A stretch of DNA of 64,000 nucleotides, taken from positions 124,001 through 188,000 of the forward strand of contig CATKHK010000022.1 in NCBI GenBank assembly GCA_949751835.1. The letters run 5' to 3'. Position 1 is the first letter of the stretch. Each line of letters begins with the position of its first letter. The position numbers and the translations under genes are program-made. Positions 43,032-55,599 of the stretch are shown here, in pieces. The notes below the pieces were generated by a model that had not been told where the DNA came from, did no database searches, and was given only the letters and a program-made list of their open reading frames with translations. The DNA comes from Blepharisma japonicum. Taxonomy: Eukaryota; Ciliophora; Heterotrichea; Heterotrichida; Blepharismidae.

Positions 43032-46000
43032 ATGGAAGTTCCTCGATTATTTGAGTATTTTGCTGTATATGGACTCAATGAAGACCTCCCTATTACTACA
43101 TTTACTCTTCCTTCTGACAGAGAAAAAGCTGAAGTTTATACAGGAAGTAATTAATATTCAGTCGAAAATGCCATTTCAAGCCTCAGACTTAGAGTAATAA
43201 ACGAAGATGAAGTCCTTATGTCTAATAAAACAGAATTCCTTAATTTTTATGAACTTGCCTGCAGAGATGGCAAACGACTTTGGCTTGAAATTGTATACGG
43301 ACGGGTAAATGGCCACACTCGTGCTTCATGAACAGGCCGGTCAATATCAAGAATTGAACTTTATTATATGCAGTATGAAGGCGAGTATATAAAAATCCCA
43401 GTCACACATTGCTTAGAGCCAGTTCCTGTATTAATAGGTAGTAAAGCTGCACAACATAGGTACAGTCATACAGAAAATGACCATCATTATTACAGTGGAA
43501 ATTATGATATCACACTTTTATTAAATGCGAAACAAATGGATGGGCTGAGGCTTGTAATGACTTGCACATATACAGATACAACTCCTGGAATGCCGATAGT
43601 TGATATTAAAATGGTTGCAGCTTCAATACAGCAAAATGCAAAAGGAGAACTAAAAAAAGTGGCTGTTATTCCTGATAATTATCAATACATAAATTTCCCA
43701 TTAGGCAAAAGTAAAGACACATTTCTCTGCTTCAAAAATCTCAAAGACCCTTTATCAACTGTCCTTAAAGCAGAACTTATAGAAAAATTTCCTAGAGAAG
43801 ACCATCCAGACAACCCTTTATCACAAGCAATCAACATGTTTTGTTTCAGTGAAGGAATTTTATTAACAAAAGAACAAGAAGCTCCAAAGGTATTTTCTTT
43901 TATTTTATCATCAGCAAATGAATCTACTGGGAGGGTTAAAAAAATGTATGTGACTTGTCTAATATTTTACGAACAAATAAATGAAAAAATTTCAAATATT
44001 TTACATATTTTACAAGACGCCACTAATAAAGTGTATATGCCAAAGGCTATTTGTTTAATATCAAATTGGCCTTTTATTGATCAATATCGAGAAATTTTGA
44101 AGCAGATTTATAGGCTGCATTTATCCACTTATGAGGTTCCAATTGAGAGGGTTATTTGTAATTTAATACAAGAAGTACCATTACCAGACCAAGGAGTGAC
44201 CACAGTACAATATTCCATTGGTAACAAAAGACTATATTTTTCTAGGCCTCCTCCTAAATATTTGCCTTATTTACCTGACACATGTCTAGAATACCTATTT
44301 AGATGTCTCCCTATAAATGACGTGGTTTCAGTATGAAGCTGTGTCCTTGTAGAGAGAAAAGTTCTATTAACTTCTCAGCACAAGGCTTTATTGACCTACA
44401 CCTCAATAGCGTTAACCCAGTTGATTTTCCCATTCAGGTGGGAACAAGTCCTTATCCCAATTCTTCCAATGCCACTGAAAAATTATATAGAGACAATTTT
44501 CCCTTATATTATTGGTGTATCTCCGTCAATGATTACTAAAGAACTTGAAATCCCAGTCGACGCTGTTAAGGTTGACCTTGATACAGGGAAAATTGAAAGC
44601 AGGGAGCCGCTGCCAAGGCTCCCTGATAAGCTGCAAAGAGGATTAATAAGCAGATTAATGAAGTGCGCTAACATTTATTCACCTAAAGATCCTATTAGAG
44701 AAACAGCTGATGAAGCTTTTGACTCTGTGATAAGGGACTTAGAGGAATGTAATTTTAATCCGTATCAGATTAAAGATGCGTTTATTGAGTTTTTTGCACA
44801 TTTATTGAAGAATTATCAGAGGTATTTTTTGATGCCGAATAAAACGGGGGATAAAGTGGCCGATTCTAGGCAGTGTTTTAATACTGCAGAATTTTTAAAT
44901 TATCACAAAAGTAACAAACCTGAAAACTTTTTGTTTAAAGTAACAGAAACTTCATTATTTGCAAGTTTCATTGAAAGTCGCTATTTTCCTACTGACAACC
45001 AATATGAGCTTAACTATTTTGATGACTCAAGTCGGTTTAAAAGGACTAAAAATGACCCATTTTTCGTAAAACCTTATTATCCTCAAGAAACCCTCCCAGC
45101 CCTATATGCCAATGATATTGGTTTTGAGCCTGGAATGGTCTTCCAATACGACAGTTTTCCGCGTCTAAGTGAAAGCAACTTTATAGAACCCCGGCGCGTC
45201 CAACAACTTGCCGTAAATGCAGCCCCAAAGCCCACTTTACTGCTAAAAGATGACATGTTAATGAGAATGACTCAAATTGAATGGGGAAAATTCTTAATGA
45301 CAACAATCTATCGAGTCTGATTCATGGCTTTCACAGCTTGTATGCCACGATACAAACAATATTCGGACCAACTAATGGACTTAGCCCTTTGCATTATGGA
45401 CACTATGAAGAAAAACGCTAATAAGCCTGACGAAGAAATTTATAGAAAATTAATTGAAGCATGTGGTCATTGTGGGCTCAGAGAAAGGGTTTTATCATTA
45501 TTCAAAAGAATGAAAAATCAAGGAATCGAGCCTGATGCTTGCACACATGGAGTTTATGTAACTGCAGTTGCAGAAGGCCAAGAACTGCAAAAAGAAGTGG
45601 AAAATGTCTTGAGTTTAAGCGACTTGCCCCCAGGAAGTATATGTTTGAGCTTAGATATGAACAATTGTATGTATGTGGCTGAGGATAATTGCCCGAATTG
45701 TTCTAATACGCTGGAGCAGGAAGATATTATGATGGGATGGGAACGTTCATATTCAAATTATACTACAAAATGTCCACAGCCAAATTGTGAAGCAAAATTT
45801 GTGGCTAGGTTTTTGGTGATTTTGGATAAAAATATTGAAGCCTCGAATACAGTTTCGGTCGAATTTTTAAGTCCGCCGATTATAAGGAAAGAGCTGGAAA
45901 ATCTTATTTATACTCATGGAGAACGAGCATTGCTTGCTAAAGACTTGTGCGATAGGCATAAAATTTTATTCTGAAACATGGCACTAAATTTTGACCTATT

Positions 46001-46499
46001 AAAACTTCCTAGCTTTTTCCTAAACCCTGGTCTTGATATGGAATCTCTGCCAGAAATCATCTCTGAAAGCTTAAAGCAGCCAAAATACCCTTCAAAAGAG
46101 AAATCCCCTTCAAAGCGGCAAGAAAAGCCTAATCGTGATTATGCTTCAAACTCAGTTGACGAGTCCATTTCTGACAGCAGCAGTATCAGTGGAGCCAGTT
46201 CCACTTCTAACGCTTCATATACAGGATTTGTTGATAATAAAATCTTTGGATTTATGAATAGAAGAAATAAATCAAGAACTTCCAGCATTGCAAGCGACAA
46301 CCAGTCCACCAAAAGTTCGATAAAAAATATGAGCTTAAAAAAGCTTTTCCAGCCTTATATAGAGAATTTCAGGAACGAAAATCATGAAAAAGTGATGAAA
46401 AGTCCTTATAAAGATAGAATGGAAAATGAAGGATTTGATGAACATATAAATCAAGAACCTCCAGAAATGCCACAGATGAGGAGTATGAGTAGGTCGTAA
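43032..46499 (+). CDS. DENND4-like Rab exchange factor
   Basis: 1150 aa after removal of a 15-nt intron (43147-43161); ATG 43032, TAA; several TGA codons as Trp (VVSVWSCVL, YRVWFMA). The centre holds the tripartite DENN module: uDENN-like start, PKAICLISNWPFIDQYREIL and RPPPKYLPYLPDTCLEYLF, then LIFPFRWEQVLIPILPMPL and IIGVSP in the core DENN. A PPR-like unit (about 795-845, DEEIYRKLIEACGHCGLRERV) and a Cys-pair module (CPNC at 882, then QEDIMMGW and CPQPNC) follow, as in animal DENND4 proteins, which are GEFs for Rab10. A Ser-rich tail ends it. Membrane traffic is the likely role. A paralogue lies inverted at 50886-54299. Confidence 0.88.
43147..43161 (+). other. 15-nt intron in the first DENN gene
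   Basis: GTAATTAATATTCAG; removal gives VYTGIENAISSLRLRV, matching the paralogue's NENIVSHLRLRI; retention gives TAA. Confidence 0.92.
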
Positions 46500-46763
46500 G
46501 AGTTTTATGATAATGTTAAGGTTAATTTAATATGATAAGTTTAATCAATGCTTTTATTTGGGAAAAATAATGAAAAATCGAAATATTATAGAGAATTTCA
46601 GCTGAATAATGCATATTTAACTTTAAAATTTTTGTGCACATAGCGAATTTCTATTAAATCTCTTTAAAGCTCATAAATTTTGCTTAAAATATGTTATTTA
46701 TTTCCAATAAGAAGAGTTGCTTAATATTCAAACAAAGTGATGGAATGGTGGATGTTAATAAAT

Positions 46764-47333
46764 ATGATAACTAAAGTATTCAGACGATTTAGTCTTCTCA
46801 GTGATCGCTATGCACAGACAATTTTTAAAGCAGCTGGAGAACAAGGAGAAATTGAGAAGGTTTCAGAAGATATGAAGTTTATCACTGAACTGCACAATAC
46901 ATGCCCTGAATTCAAAGCAATTCTTGTTGACCCAACCATAAAGAAAACTAAGGTCAATGAAATCTTAGAAGAACTCGCAGACAAAGCTAAATTCACTGAT
47001 ACAACTAAGAAGCTCATCCAACTCTTACTAGTCAGCAAGCGCCTATTTGAAATTTCAGACATCGCAAAAAGCTTTGAGAACCAATTAAAAGAAAGAGAGA
47101 AAAAAGAAACAGTGAAAGTTGTATCAGCCACTCCATTATCTGACACTGAAAAACTTGATGTCCAAAAAGCTTTACAAGACCACGATAAGACAAAGAAATA
47201 CGAGCTTAGTTATGATGTTGACCCAAGCATCCTTGGTGGGCTTCAGCTTTATTATCCTACTGCTTTCATGGACTTGTCGCTGAGATCAAGATTAGCGAAG
47301 ATCAAAGAAGAAGTAGGCAACTTGGCCGTCTAG
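46764..47333 (+). CDS. ATP5O: ATP synthase subunit OSCP (delta)
   Basis: 189 aa from ATG 46764; ATGs at 46740 and 46752 are also in frame. 46764 is preferred because MITKVFRRFSLLSDRYA is a plausible mitochondrial targeting start directly before the conserved domain. OSCP links F1 to the peripheral stalk of mitochondrial ATP synthase. Signature parts: DRYAQTIFKAAGEQGEIEKV, the NEILEELADKAKFTDTTKKLIQLLLVSKR helical segment, KVVSATPLSDTEK, and the C-terminal DPSILGGLQLYYPTAFMDLSLRSRL, which fits the family end (GGxxVxxGdk...DxSvrsrL). Slightly shorter than yeast Atp5 (212 aa). Convergent with PP2A, 115 nt apart. Confidence 0.92.
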   Translation: MITKVFRRFSLLSDRYAQTIFKAAGEQGEIEKVSEDMKFITELHNTCPEFKAILVDPTIKKTKVNEILEELADKAKFTDTTKKLIQLLLVSKRLFEISDIAKSFENQLKEREKKETVKVVSATPLSDTEKLDVQKALQDHDKTKKYELSYDVDPSILGGLQLYYPTAFMDLSLRSRLAKIKEEVGNLAV

Positions 47334-47448
47334 TAGTTAATCTAACAAGAAGATTAATCTTGAATTAAATATTAAGCTAGGTTTTCAGGCTTCTATGACA
47401 ACTTATTATTCGCGATAATTAAAGGAATAACCTATTTTTATTCATGAA

Positions 47449-48384
47449 TTATAAGAAGTAATCTGGCGTTTTTCTTACTTGGTTTGGCTCATTTTGCTTA
47501 GGATCAGGATCAAACTGAAGGAAAGTATACTTCAAGTTTTCGTCGATTTCTAAGATGCAAGCTTGGTTTCCACATCTATAACAGTAATTAGGTGCTGAAA
47601 AGATCGTTACAACATGTCTTTCATGCTGCCAGTCGTATCCTGGCATTACTAATTGATGAGCCCTGGCTATTAAAGTTAGATTATTGGTATGGTTGAATTG
47701 TTCAGAAATATCTTTGCCAAAGGTATAACCAGCTCCACGTGGTGAAATACCCCACCCACATCTTCCATCTGGATCAGACCACAATAAATCACACATTGGT
47801 CCTTCATGTGGGACTTCTTGAATTCTATCGAGCTGTCTGATATGATCTAACGTATCAATAGAAGGTGACAATCCTCCGTGGAGACAAAAAATTTGGTTCT
47901 CAATAAGAGCTGTGACTGGCAAATAATCAAAAAGATCAGTGAAATATTTCCAGACAGCTGCATTTCCGTATTTTCTCATACATTCATCATAAAATCCATA
48001 AACCTGCGTAATTTGTCTTGATTCGTGGTTTCCACGGGTAATGGTAATACGATCACGATACCTGACTTTTAAGCAGACTAACAAGGAGACTGTTTCGACT
48101 GAGTAGTATCCTCTGTCAACATAATCTCCAGTGAATAAATAATTAGTATCAGGCGCTTTGCCGCCAATTCTGAATAATTCAAGCAAATCAAAGAATTGGC
48201 CATGAATATCTCCACAGACTGTGACAGGACATTTGACAGCTTGGACATTTGATTCTTCAGCAAGGATTTCTTTGGCTTTTTCACATAAAAGTTTGATCTC
48301 AAGCTCTGCGAGGGGCTTGCATTGCATAAGATCAGTGATATGGCGATCGAATACGTCGATTTCGAGACTTGAAAGTCCTGACAT
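47449..48384 (-). CDS. PP2Ac: Serine/threonine phosphatase PP2A catalytic subunit
   Basis: 311 aa, ATG 48384 to TAA; human PP2Ac has 309. Metal-binding and catalytic motifs: GDIHG (58-62), GDYVDRG (86-92), RGNHE (117-121), the LHGGLSP segment, and [11 protein letters not shown] near the end. The C-terminus TPDYFL is the PP2A-specific tail whose last Leu is carboxymethylated and whose Tyr can be phosphorylated, regulating holoenzyme assembly. This rules out PP4 and PP6. PP2A dephosphorylates many Ser/Thr sites in cell cycle and signalling. All Trp codons here are TGG, including the CGWG segment. No intron. Confidence 0.97.
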   Translation of the reverse strand: MSGLSSLEIDVFDRHITDLMQCKPLAELEIKLLCEKAKEILAEESNVQAVKCPVTVCGDIHGQFFDLLELFRIGGKAPDTNYLFTGDYVDRGYYSVETVSLLVCLKVRYRDRITITRGNHESRQITQVYGFYDECMRKYGNAAVWKYFTDLFDYLPVTALIENQIFCLHGGLSPSIDTLDHIRQLDRIQEVPHEGPMCDLLWSDPDGRCGWGISPRGAGYTFGKDISEQFNHTNNLTLIARAHQLVMPGYDWQHERHVVTIFSAPNYCYRCGNQACILEIDENLKYTFLQFDPDPKQNEPNQVRKTPDYFL

Positions 48385-48804
48385 TTAAATTATTATCTCC
48401 ATTGAAAATGCTTATTATCCTTGGTTAGTGGCTAAAGGAATTTTGGGAGAATTAAAGAATCATTTTATACATTCATTTGAAATTCATTTTAATAAAGAAC
48501 TTTAGCATTATTAGGGATTTTTTATATTATTTAAGATATTATTTCAGAAAATGCATAGTAATGAGAGCAGATTTAATATAATAATAGTTTTTTATAGTGG
48601 GGCTCTTTAATTTATATTTTTCCAAATATTTAGTTTATTAAGCTATTTGCTGACACAGATACTAAATAATTTAAAACTCATTGTAAGTAAAGATGCCATT
48701 AAATAGCAATTTAAGTGCGTATTTTTCAGATATTTAAGTTGAAATAAGGCTATTATCACTCTTAGACACATAAATTAATATATAAATATTTACAATTTGT
48801 TTAA
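48385..48804. other. AT-rich intergenic stretch
   Basis: About 420 nt, no supported gene; separates two minus-strand genes and holds the PP2A promoter. Confidence 0.5.
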
Positions 48805-50835
48805 TTATATTTTATAAGAAATTGATCCTTTTTCAAATAAAAATTCATAAACTCCTCCGTTTTTATGAGTAAAATACAATTTATCATCATAAAAGATCCT
48901 TTGAATTGGATAACAGAAATTGGACAATGACGAACTTGTCATAGATACCCATATATTTTCATCACCTCTATTACTTTCATAAATTAATCCTTTACAGTCA
49001 ATTAAATAGGCTTTGCCTCTAGCTGACATCAGAATTTTTGTGGAATCTTTTACTAAATCTATATCAATAATTGAATAGTTTCCTTCTTTGGTGTTATATC
49101 GATATAATTTATTATGGTTAATACCAGAAAATAACAAATTTTCATTAAATGGCAGACAAGAGCATAAGGATGATGGCTCAGGCATTGGAGTCAAAAATAT
49201 TCATTTTCTTTCAAGTAAATCAAATTTTAAAGCGATTGGCAAGTCTCCATTAGTATCTTGACCTCCAAATATATAGACAGAATAGTTATAATAAGCTGAG
49301 CCTGAATTAAATGAACTAGGACCTTCAGGAAGTGTTTGGATTCTGCCATTTATTAAATTATAAATAAAACAAATCCCACTGGGTATCCCGTTTTCTTCAT
49401 TCCCATATAAAAATAACTCATTATCTGGCATATAAGCTATTGAAGTGCTTATCAAATTTTTTTGAATTTCCAGGTTTTTTTCTTCTTTTTCTAGTCTTTC
49501 TATGTCTATTGATTGAAGAAAAGTCTCTATATATTTTTCTCCATTAACTAATACTTCTTTATTTTTAAAAGAAAAAATTTTTCACATGCTGAATGCTTGT
49601 ATATTCCTGAAATTATTTTGATAAAAATATTTATATTCCTGTACTTTCTCATGACTACGAGAAAATGATTTATCAAGGTTTTCACAAATTGCTAAATCAC
49701 TGTCTAGGTAATTTAGAATATTTATTGCTCCAGTAATTTCCTCATTCTTTTTAGCTTGGTTTCTATAATTTTGAACCCATGCTATATTACTTTGTAATTC
49801 TCCTTTAATTTCTTCCAGCTTATGAAAACAGTAATAAATTCTTTCTTCAATACTTGGGATTTCACTCATTTCAAGACTATTTGACATCGTAATAATTTCA
49901 TGTAAAGATTTAGTCCACTTAGATATATCTTTTTCAAGAGCTTTAAGCTCGCTTAAAGATTTTTTGATATTTTCAGATGATTGCTCTAGGCTTGCAGCTA
50001 ATATTGAAAGTTTCCCAGGACAATTGATTTTTACATCAACCCAGAGGGTAGCTCCACATCTTTCTGTAGCCATATTGTCTAAAGCTTGTGAAGAAAAGTT
50101 GTATCTTGTCTCTAATGATTTTATTAATCCTTTTTGGTGGTCAATGTAACTACTTAACTTTCGAATTTTTACATTCATTTCATCAATATAACCCAAGTAT
50201 TTTTTCTCGATTTTTTCAATATTTAGTTTTTCTTTTTCAAATTTTTCTAATTTCTCGCTCAGTATTTTATTCTCGATTTCCAGCTTGCTCATCCTAGCAT
50301 TAGTTGATTCAAATTCTTTTTTAACTAGACTTTTTACAATATAATCAATTTCTCTATTTTCGTCCATTTCATTAAAATATTCATCATTTTGAATAAAATT
50401 TTTTAAACTTTCCAGAGCTTCTTCAGGTGAAAGCACTAGTAATTTCTTAAAAGGATCTTCTTCAAATTTCGTCACATTTTCTGTATTTCTGATTATTTCT
50501 ATTATATTTTTAAGCTTTTTCGCATCTTCATGAATTTGTTTACTTATACTTGTTCTTAGCTGCATAGAGTGATTATACTTTTCAATTTCTTTCGCATAAA
50601 TTTTTCTTGACATTTCATGTAATGAATTTATCTTTTCATTTAAAAAATTAACAATTGCTTTTTTGGAGATTTCGTTGGGAATAAAATATAATTTTTCTAT
50701 GTGGTGATTAGATGATGTCAATGATATGTGATCTGCTATATGAACTGAGCATATAAAAGTTATTGGTTCGGTGCACCTGCAGATAAATTCAGAATTTTGG
50801 GAGCAATTCTCCTTGAAGCACAAGAAGACCTCCAT
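48805..50835 (-). CDS. B-box-like / coiled-coil / Kelch protein, distant relative
   Basis: 676 aa with TGA as Trp; ATG 50835, TAA 48805-48807. The N-terminus has Cys and His at exactly the positions of the 1737 family: C6, C11, C19, C21, C29, H32, H36, H44. A long coiled-coil region (about 180-245 and 290-400, for example NKILSEKLEKFEKEKLNIEK) follows, then Kelch-like segments (SAYYNYSVYIFGGQD, LKFDLLERKWIFLTPMP, NHNKLYRYNTKEG). It is too diverged to belong to the recent cluster, so it is a likely long-lived member of the lineage. Function unknown; protein scaffolding is plausible. It lies between the PP2A and the second DENN gene. Confidence 0.8.
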
Positions 50836-50885
50836 ATTTTATATTAGATCAGATTTTAAAAATCAGTTATATATAACATAACCTC

Positions 50886-53800
50886 TTAACTCTTATTGCT
50901 ATAAGTCCTCAATTGTGGTAACTCTGGAGGATGCTGAGGTTTATCTTCTTCATTTTCTTCCACTTCAGTTGAATCCATAAAACTCCCTGATCTCTCTCTT
51001 CTGATATTTTCACTTCTGAACTGCTCAATAAAAGGCCCGAATAATTTTTTAATAGTCATATTATTCAGTAAATTCTTCGTCGACATGTTTTCATTCCCTG
51101 CACTTGATTTTCTTTTTTTAATTAAACTAAAAAACCTTGCCCTGATAGTCTGCGGATTTGAATGAGAATTCGTTTCATTCGAATTTCCTTCAGATTGGTC
51201 TTCATTTGGCTTATTAGTCTTAGACAATTGGTCATTTTTAACTTCTTTTTCTTTACTGTCATTTTTTACATAATCCCTTACAAATTGTGGTAAATTATCA
51301 GAACTGAATGAAGGGTCTATAAAAAAGCAAGGAAGCTTTAATAATTGGAAATTAAGCACAAGATTCCAAAACAAAATTTTGTATTTTTCACAAAAATCTT
51401 TAGCCAGCAAAATATTTTCACCGAAGGTGAAAATCAGATTTTCTAATTCTTTTTGAATTAAAAGAGGACTTAAATATTCGACATGAAGAGATCGGTTGTT
51501 ATCCATAAGCTTGTCAAGTATCACAGTGAATTTTGCAGTTAATTTGCCTTCACAGAAGTTTTTAGGGCATGCTGTGGTTGAGCTTGTATATGACCTGTCC
51601 CAGCCCATCATTATTTCTTCTTGGCTTAAAATATATTCACAATTAGGGCAAGAATTGTGAATCATATATTTGCAGTTTTTCAAGTTTAAAGCCGAGCATA
51701 TTGAATTTTCAGGGAATTCTTTAGAGAGAATTGAATTAATTTCATTTTGGAGTTCTTGGCTTTTAGCGACTGCTGTTACATAGACTCCATGAGTGCGTGC
51801 ATCAGGCTCGATTCCTTGGTTTTTCATTCTTTTAAATAATGAAAGGACTCTTTCATTTAGTTCACAATGTCCACAGGCTTCTATAAGTTTTCTATACATA
51901 TCTTCATCAGGCTTATTTGTGGATTTTTTCATACCATCCATAACATATAGAGCTAAATCAATTAATAAATCGGCATGCTCTTTATATTTAGGCATGCAAT
52001 AAGCGAATACAGTAATTCAGACTCTATATATAGTTGTCATTAAAAATTTACCCCATTCAAGCGAGGATAACCGTATTAGCATATCATTTTTCAATGCTAA
52101 TTTAAGCTTTGGGGTAATATTTGTAGCTAATACCTGAAAAGGCCTAGGATCAATAAAATAAACGTCATTTAGCTTTGGGAATCTTTCATACCGAAAAGAA
52201 AAATCAGACTCATAGTCAGTGTTATTCACAAAAAGAGCTTGCATTGTTTCTCTATGATTATAAGGTTTCACAAAATAAGGGTCATTTTTCGATATTTTGA
52301 ATTTTGATGCTTCATCAAAATATTCTAACTCAAACTGATTAGCGGAAGAAAAAAACCTAGACTCAATAAATCCTGCAAATAAAGAAGTCTCTGTCAGCTT
52401 AAACAGTAGGGTTTCCGGCTTATTGCTTTTATGGGAATTCAAAAAATCCTCCACATTAAAGCAAGACCTCGAATTAATAATTTTTTCTATCGCCTTCGCA
52501 GGCAGTCTATAAAATTTTGAATAATTTTTCAATAAATGTGTCAAAAAATGCAAAAATGCATCCCTCACCTTCAGCACGTCAAAAACTTTACTACCGTCTT
52601 CTTCTTTAATAAAAGTATCAAAAGCTTCATCAGCCACATATCTAATTCCGTCCTGCAGGGAAAAAATATTTGCACAGTTCATTAATGAATTATAAAGCTG
52701 CCTTCTAAGCTTTTCTGGTAGTCTAGGGAATTCTTCTTTAGAATCAATTCTTCCTTCATCTAAATAAACCCTAACTGCATCATAAGGAATTTCTACTTCT
52801 GACGTCAAAATTGATGGAGAAACTCCTATGATATAAGGAAAAATAGTTTCTATATAATTTTTTAACGAGGCTGGGAGAATTGGGATAAAAACTTGTTCCC
52901 ATTTAAATGGAAAAATTAAACACTCAAGGCCCATTGCTGCATAAGTTAATATTGATTTTTGTCGAGAAATTAATAAAATTTTCCTTTCTGAAAGGATGCA
53001 GCTTCATACGTCAATGATTGAATCTATTGGGAGAGATCTGAATAAATATTCTAAGCAGGAATCAGGAAAATAGGGAAGATATTTAGGAGGAGGCCGAGAA
53101 AACTGTAAAGTTTTATTCCCAATGGTATATTCCACAACAGTGATACCTTGGTCTGGTAGTGGAATTTCTTGTATTAAATTACAAATTACTCGCTCAATTG
53201 GCAGCTCATAGGTAGAAATTGTCAGTCGATAAATTTCTTTGAGGATTTCTTTATATTGGTCTATAAAAGGCCAATGAGAAATCAAGCAAATTGCTTTAGG
53301 CATATAAACTTTATTTATTTCGTTTTGCATTATATAGAGCTGGTTTGATAGCTGCTCGCCTATTTGTTCATAAAAAATCATAGCTGTAATATAAATTTTT
53401 GAAATTTGGCCTGTTTCTTCTGCAGAGCTCAGCATAAATGAAAAGACTTTTGCGGTTTCTTGCTCTTTAGAAAGTTTTATACCTTCGCTGAATATAAACA
53501 TAGGAATAGCTTGATTAAGCTCGTTATTACAGTGACCTTTTCTTGGGAATTTTTCTATAAGCTCAGCTTTATAAGTGATATTCATAGGGTCAATTTTTCT
53601 GAAACAAAGCAAAGAGTCTTTATTTTTCCCCAAAGCGACGTTTATATAGGAATAACCTATCGGAATTTCAGCATTTTTATAGGACTGGCCATCTTCGTTG
53701 ACTTTAATTGTTGCAGTTACTAACTTTATATCAGAAATCGGGGGTTCTCCTTGGGAATCAAATGTACTGAATGTTAAAATAAGCTTTGTCCCTTCCAAAG

Positions 53801-54299
53801 GCTGAGCATTTAAGATGGGGCTTATATCGTAATTTCCTATATAACAATTGTATTCGTTTTCTCTATGGCTGAACTGGTGAGCAGATTTAATTCCAATATA
53901 AATTGGGACTGGCTCTACGCCCATACTTGCAGGGATTTTAATATAATCACCTTCATATTGAAGGTATCATAAGTCAATCTTAGAAATTGCTTTTCCGTTC
54001 CATTCCGGTCGAATTTTCCCATTAAACCTGCCAAAAATGACTTCAAGTCACAGCTTTTTCCCATCTCCATGGCCAATTTCAAATCTTTTAATAAATTCTG
54101 AATTTGGTGGTGAAAGAATTTCGTTTTCGTTGATAATTCTTAGACGGAGATGGGAGACGATATTTTCATTCGCAGATACCTTAGTTGAAGAAGCGTTTTC
54201 TGACTGTTTGCTAAAGGTAAATGTTGGGGATTGAGACAGAGGAAGTTCTTCGCCGATGCCATAAACAGCAAAGTAATCAAATAGTTTGGATGTATCCAT
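50886..54299 (-). CDS. DENND4-like Rab exchange factor, paralogue
   Basis: 1137 aa; start ATG 54299 chosen because MDTSKLFDYFAVYG matches MEVPRLFEYFAVYG of the paralogue at 43032; an in-frame ATG at 54365 would add 22 residues. The DENN parts are the same: PKAICLISHWPFIDQYKEIL, RPPPKYLPYFPDSCLEYLF, LIFPFKWEQVFIPILPASL and IIGVSP. The PPR-like segment (DEDMYRKLIEACGHCELNERV) and Cys pairs (CPNC, QEEIMMGW, CPKNFC) are kept. No intron is needed; the paralogue has one in the first 40 codons. The orientation is opposite to the paralogue, with OSCP, PP2A and the Kelch relative between them. Probably a different Rab or tissue role, but the Rab is not predictable. Confidence 0.88.
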
Positions 54300-55599
54300 T
54301 TTAGTAAGTACAAGAGAATTATTATTTCGTCTTTTTTTAAAAAGAATCTGATTTATCTTGTTCATGAATTAGTTTTTTTATATGAATTTATAAATGGATT
54401 GGGAAAATGACAGTGCGATTTAATTAATTTTATAAAATAGTGACCAATTTTAAAGAAAATGATAGAATTAAGTAAAAAATAAAATTATAATACGTGAATT
54501 GATATACATGAAATCTTAAAATATCTGGCACTAAATTTTTCTTTTAATAAAAATAGCAAAATATATTTGCATTATAGACATAGCAAAGAATAATAATCCA
54601 GCTTTACCGTCTTTTATTGGTTGAAGTAAATGTTATGAGATTATATAATTCTATACATCTATGCAATCTTGATCTGCCAGATCAGCTAATAAAACTGTCT
54701 AGGGATTATCCAAATTTTTAGCTTAAAGATATAACTCAACAATATTTAATCATTTACTCCTCGTCTGCATACTTCTATCTTCAATTATTGGCACAGTTTA
54801 TCTTGCAGATTATATTTTAAATTATTATTTATCAGATTAAAACTATCTTACTTGATTTAATATTATATAGATAGATCTGCTTCTCGTGATAATTTTTTGG
54901 GGCAAATATGCATTTCATATCATTATTATTTCAAGCCTCTATCAAATTATATATATTTTCTGGCTCTTTGAAATTTGATGCTCTCTTAATAGCTTTTCTA
55001 TTTCTCTGTTAATATTTCCTAAATATATCCTTCTTGAGCTGCTCCAGATTCAAATATTGTTCAAATTACATGGCATTTATGTTTAATAGCCTCTTTAAAG
55101 AAATTTCAGCATATATCACATATTAGTTACCGTCAAAGTATAGCATCTCATTTATTTCTTAAAAGTTTCTAGCTCCCTATAAGCAGAAATATTATGCATA
55201 AGCCCTGCTTACTTTTGTTTTTTTCTTTGAGCTTCTGCTTGATTTGTTGTTTTGATGGTATTAATTTCTCAGTGATTTCCTGATATAAGTTAAGGTGAAA
55301 TACTTCCTAAGCTGCTTTGGCGGCTTGTCTAGATAATGAAACTGGCTAATTTTTCATCATGTCTAAAGTATAAAGCACGTGAGTTAGAAATGAGCCCTGA
55401 AACACTGTAATTGTGGAAAAGAAAGCCACTTCTATCAAGAGCCAGATGTTTCGGCACCTCTCAGAAGCCTTTGAAATACTTAGAAGCAGTAACTGAGGAT
55501 TTAAAGCACTCTGCATTAATATAGCTTCATATATTTGTTTTTATTATAACTTTTTCATTAAATAAAATATTTCTTTATTTATAAATTAGCACGTGTAAA
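54300..55599. other. Long AT-rich gene-free stretch
   Basis: About 1.3 kb upstream of two divergent genes without a supported gene. Part of it (about 55370-55530) is less AT-rich and has a plus-strand frame of ~38 codons (LWKRKPLLSRARCFG), too short and interrupted to call. It may be decayed coding sequence. Confidence 0.45.
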
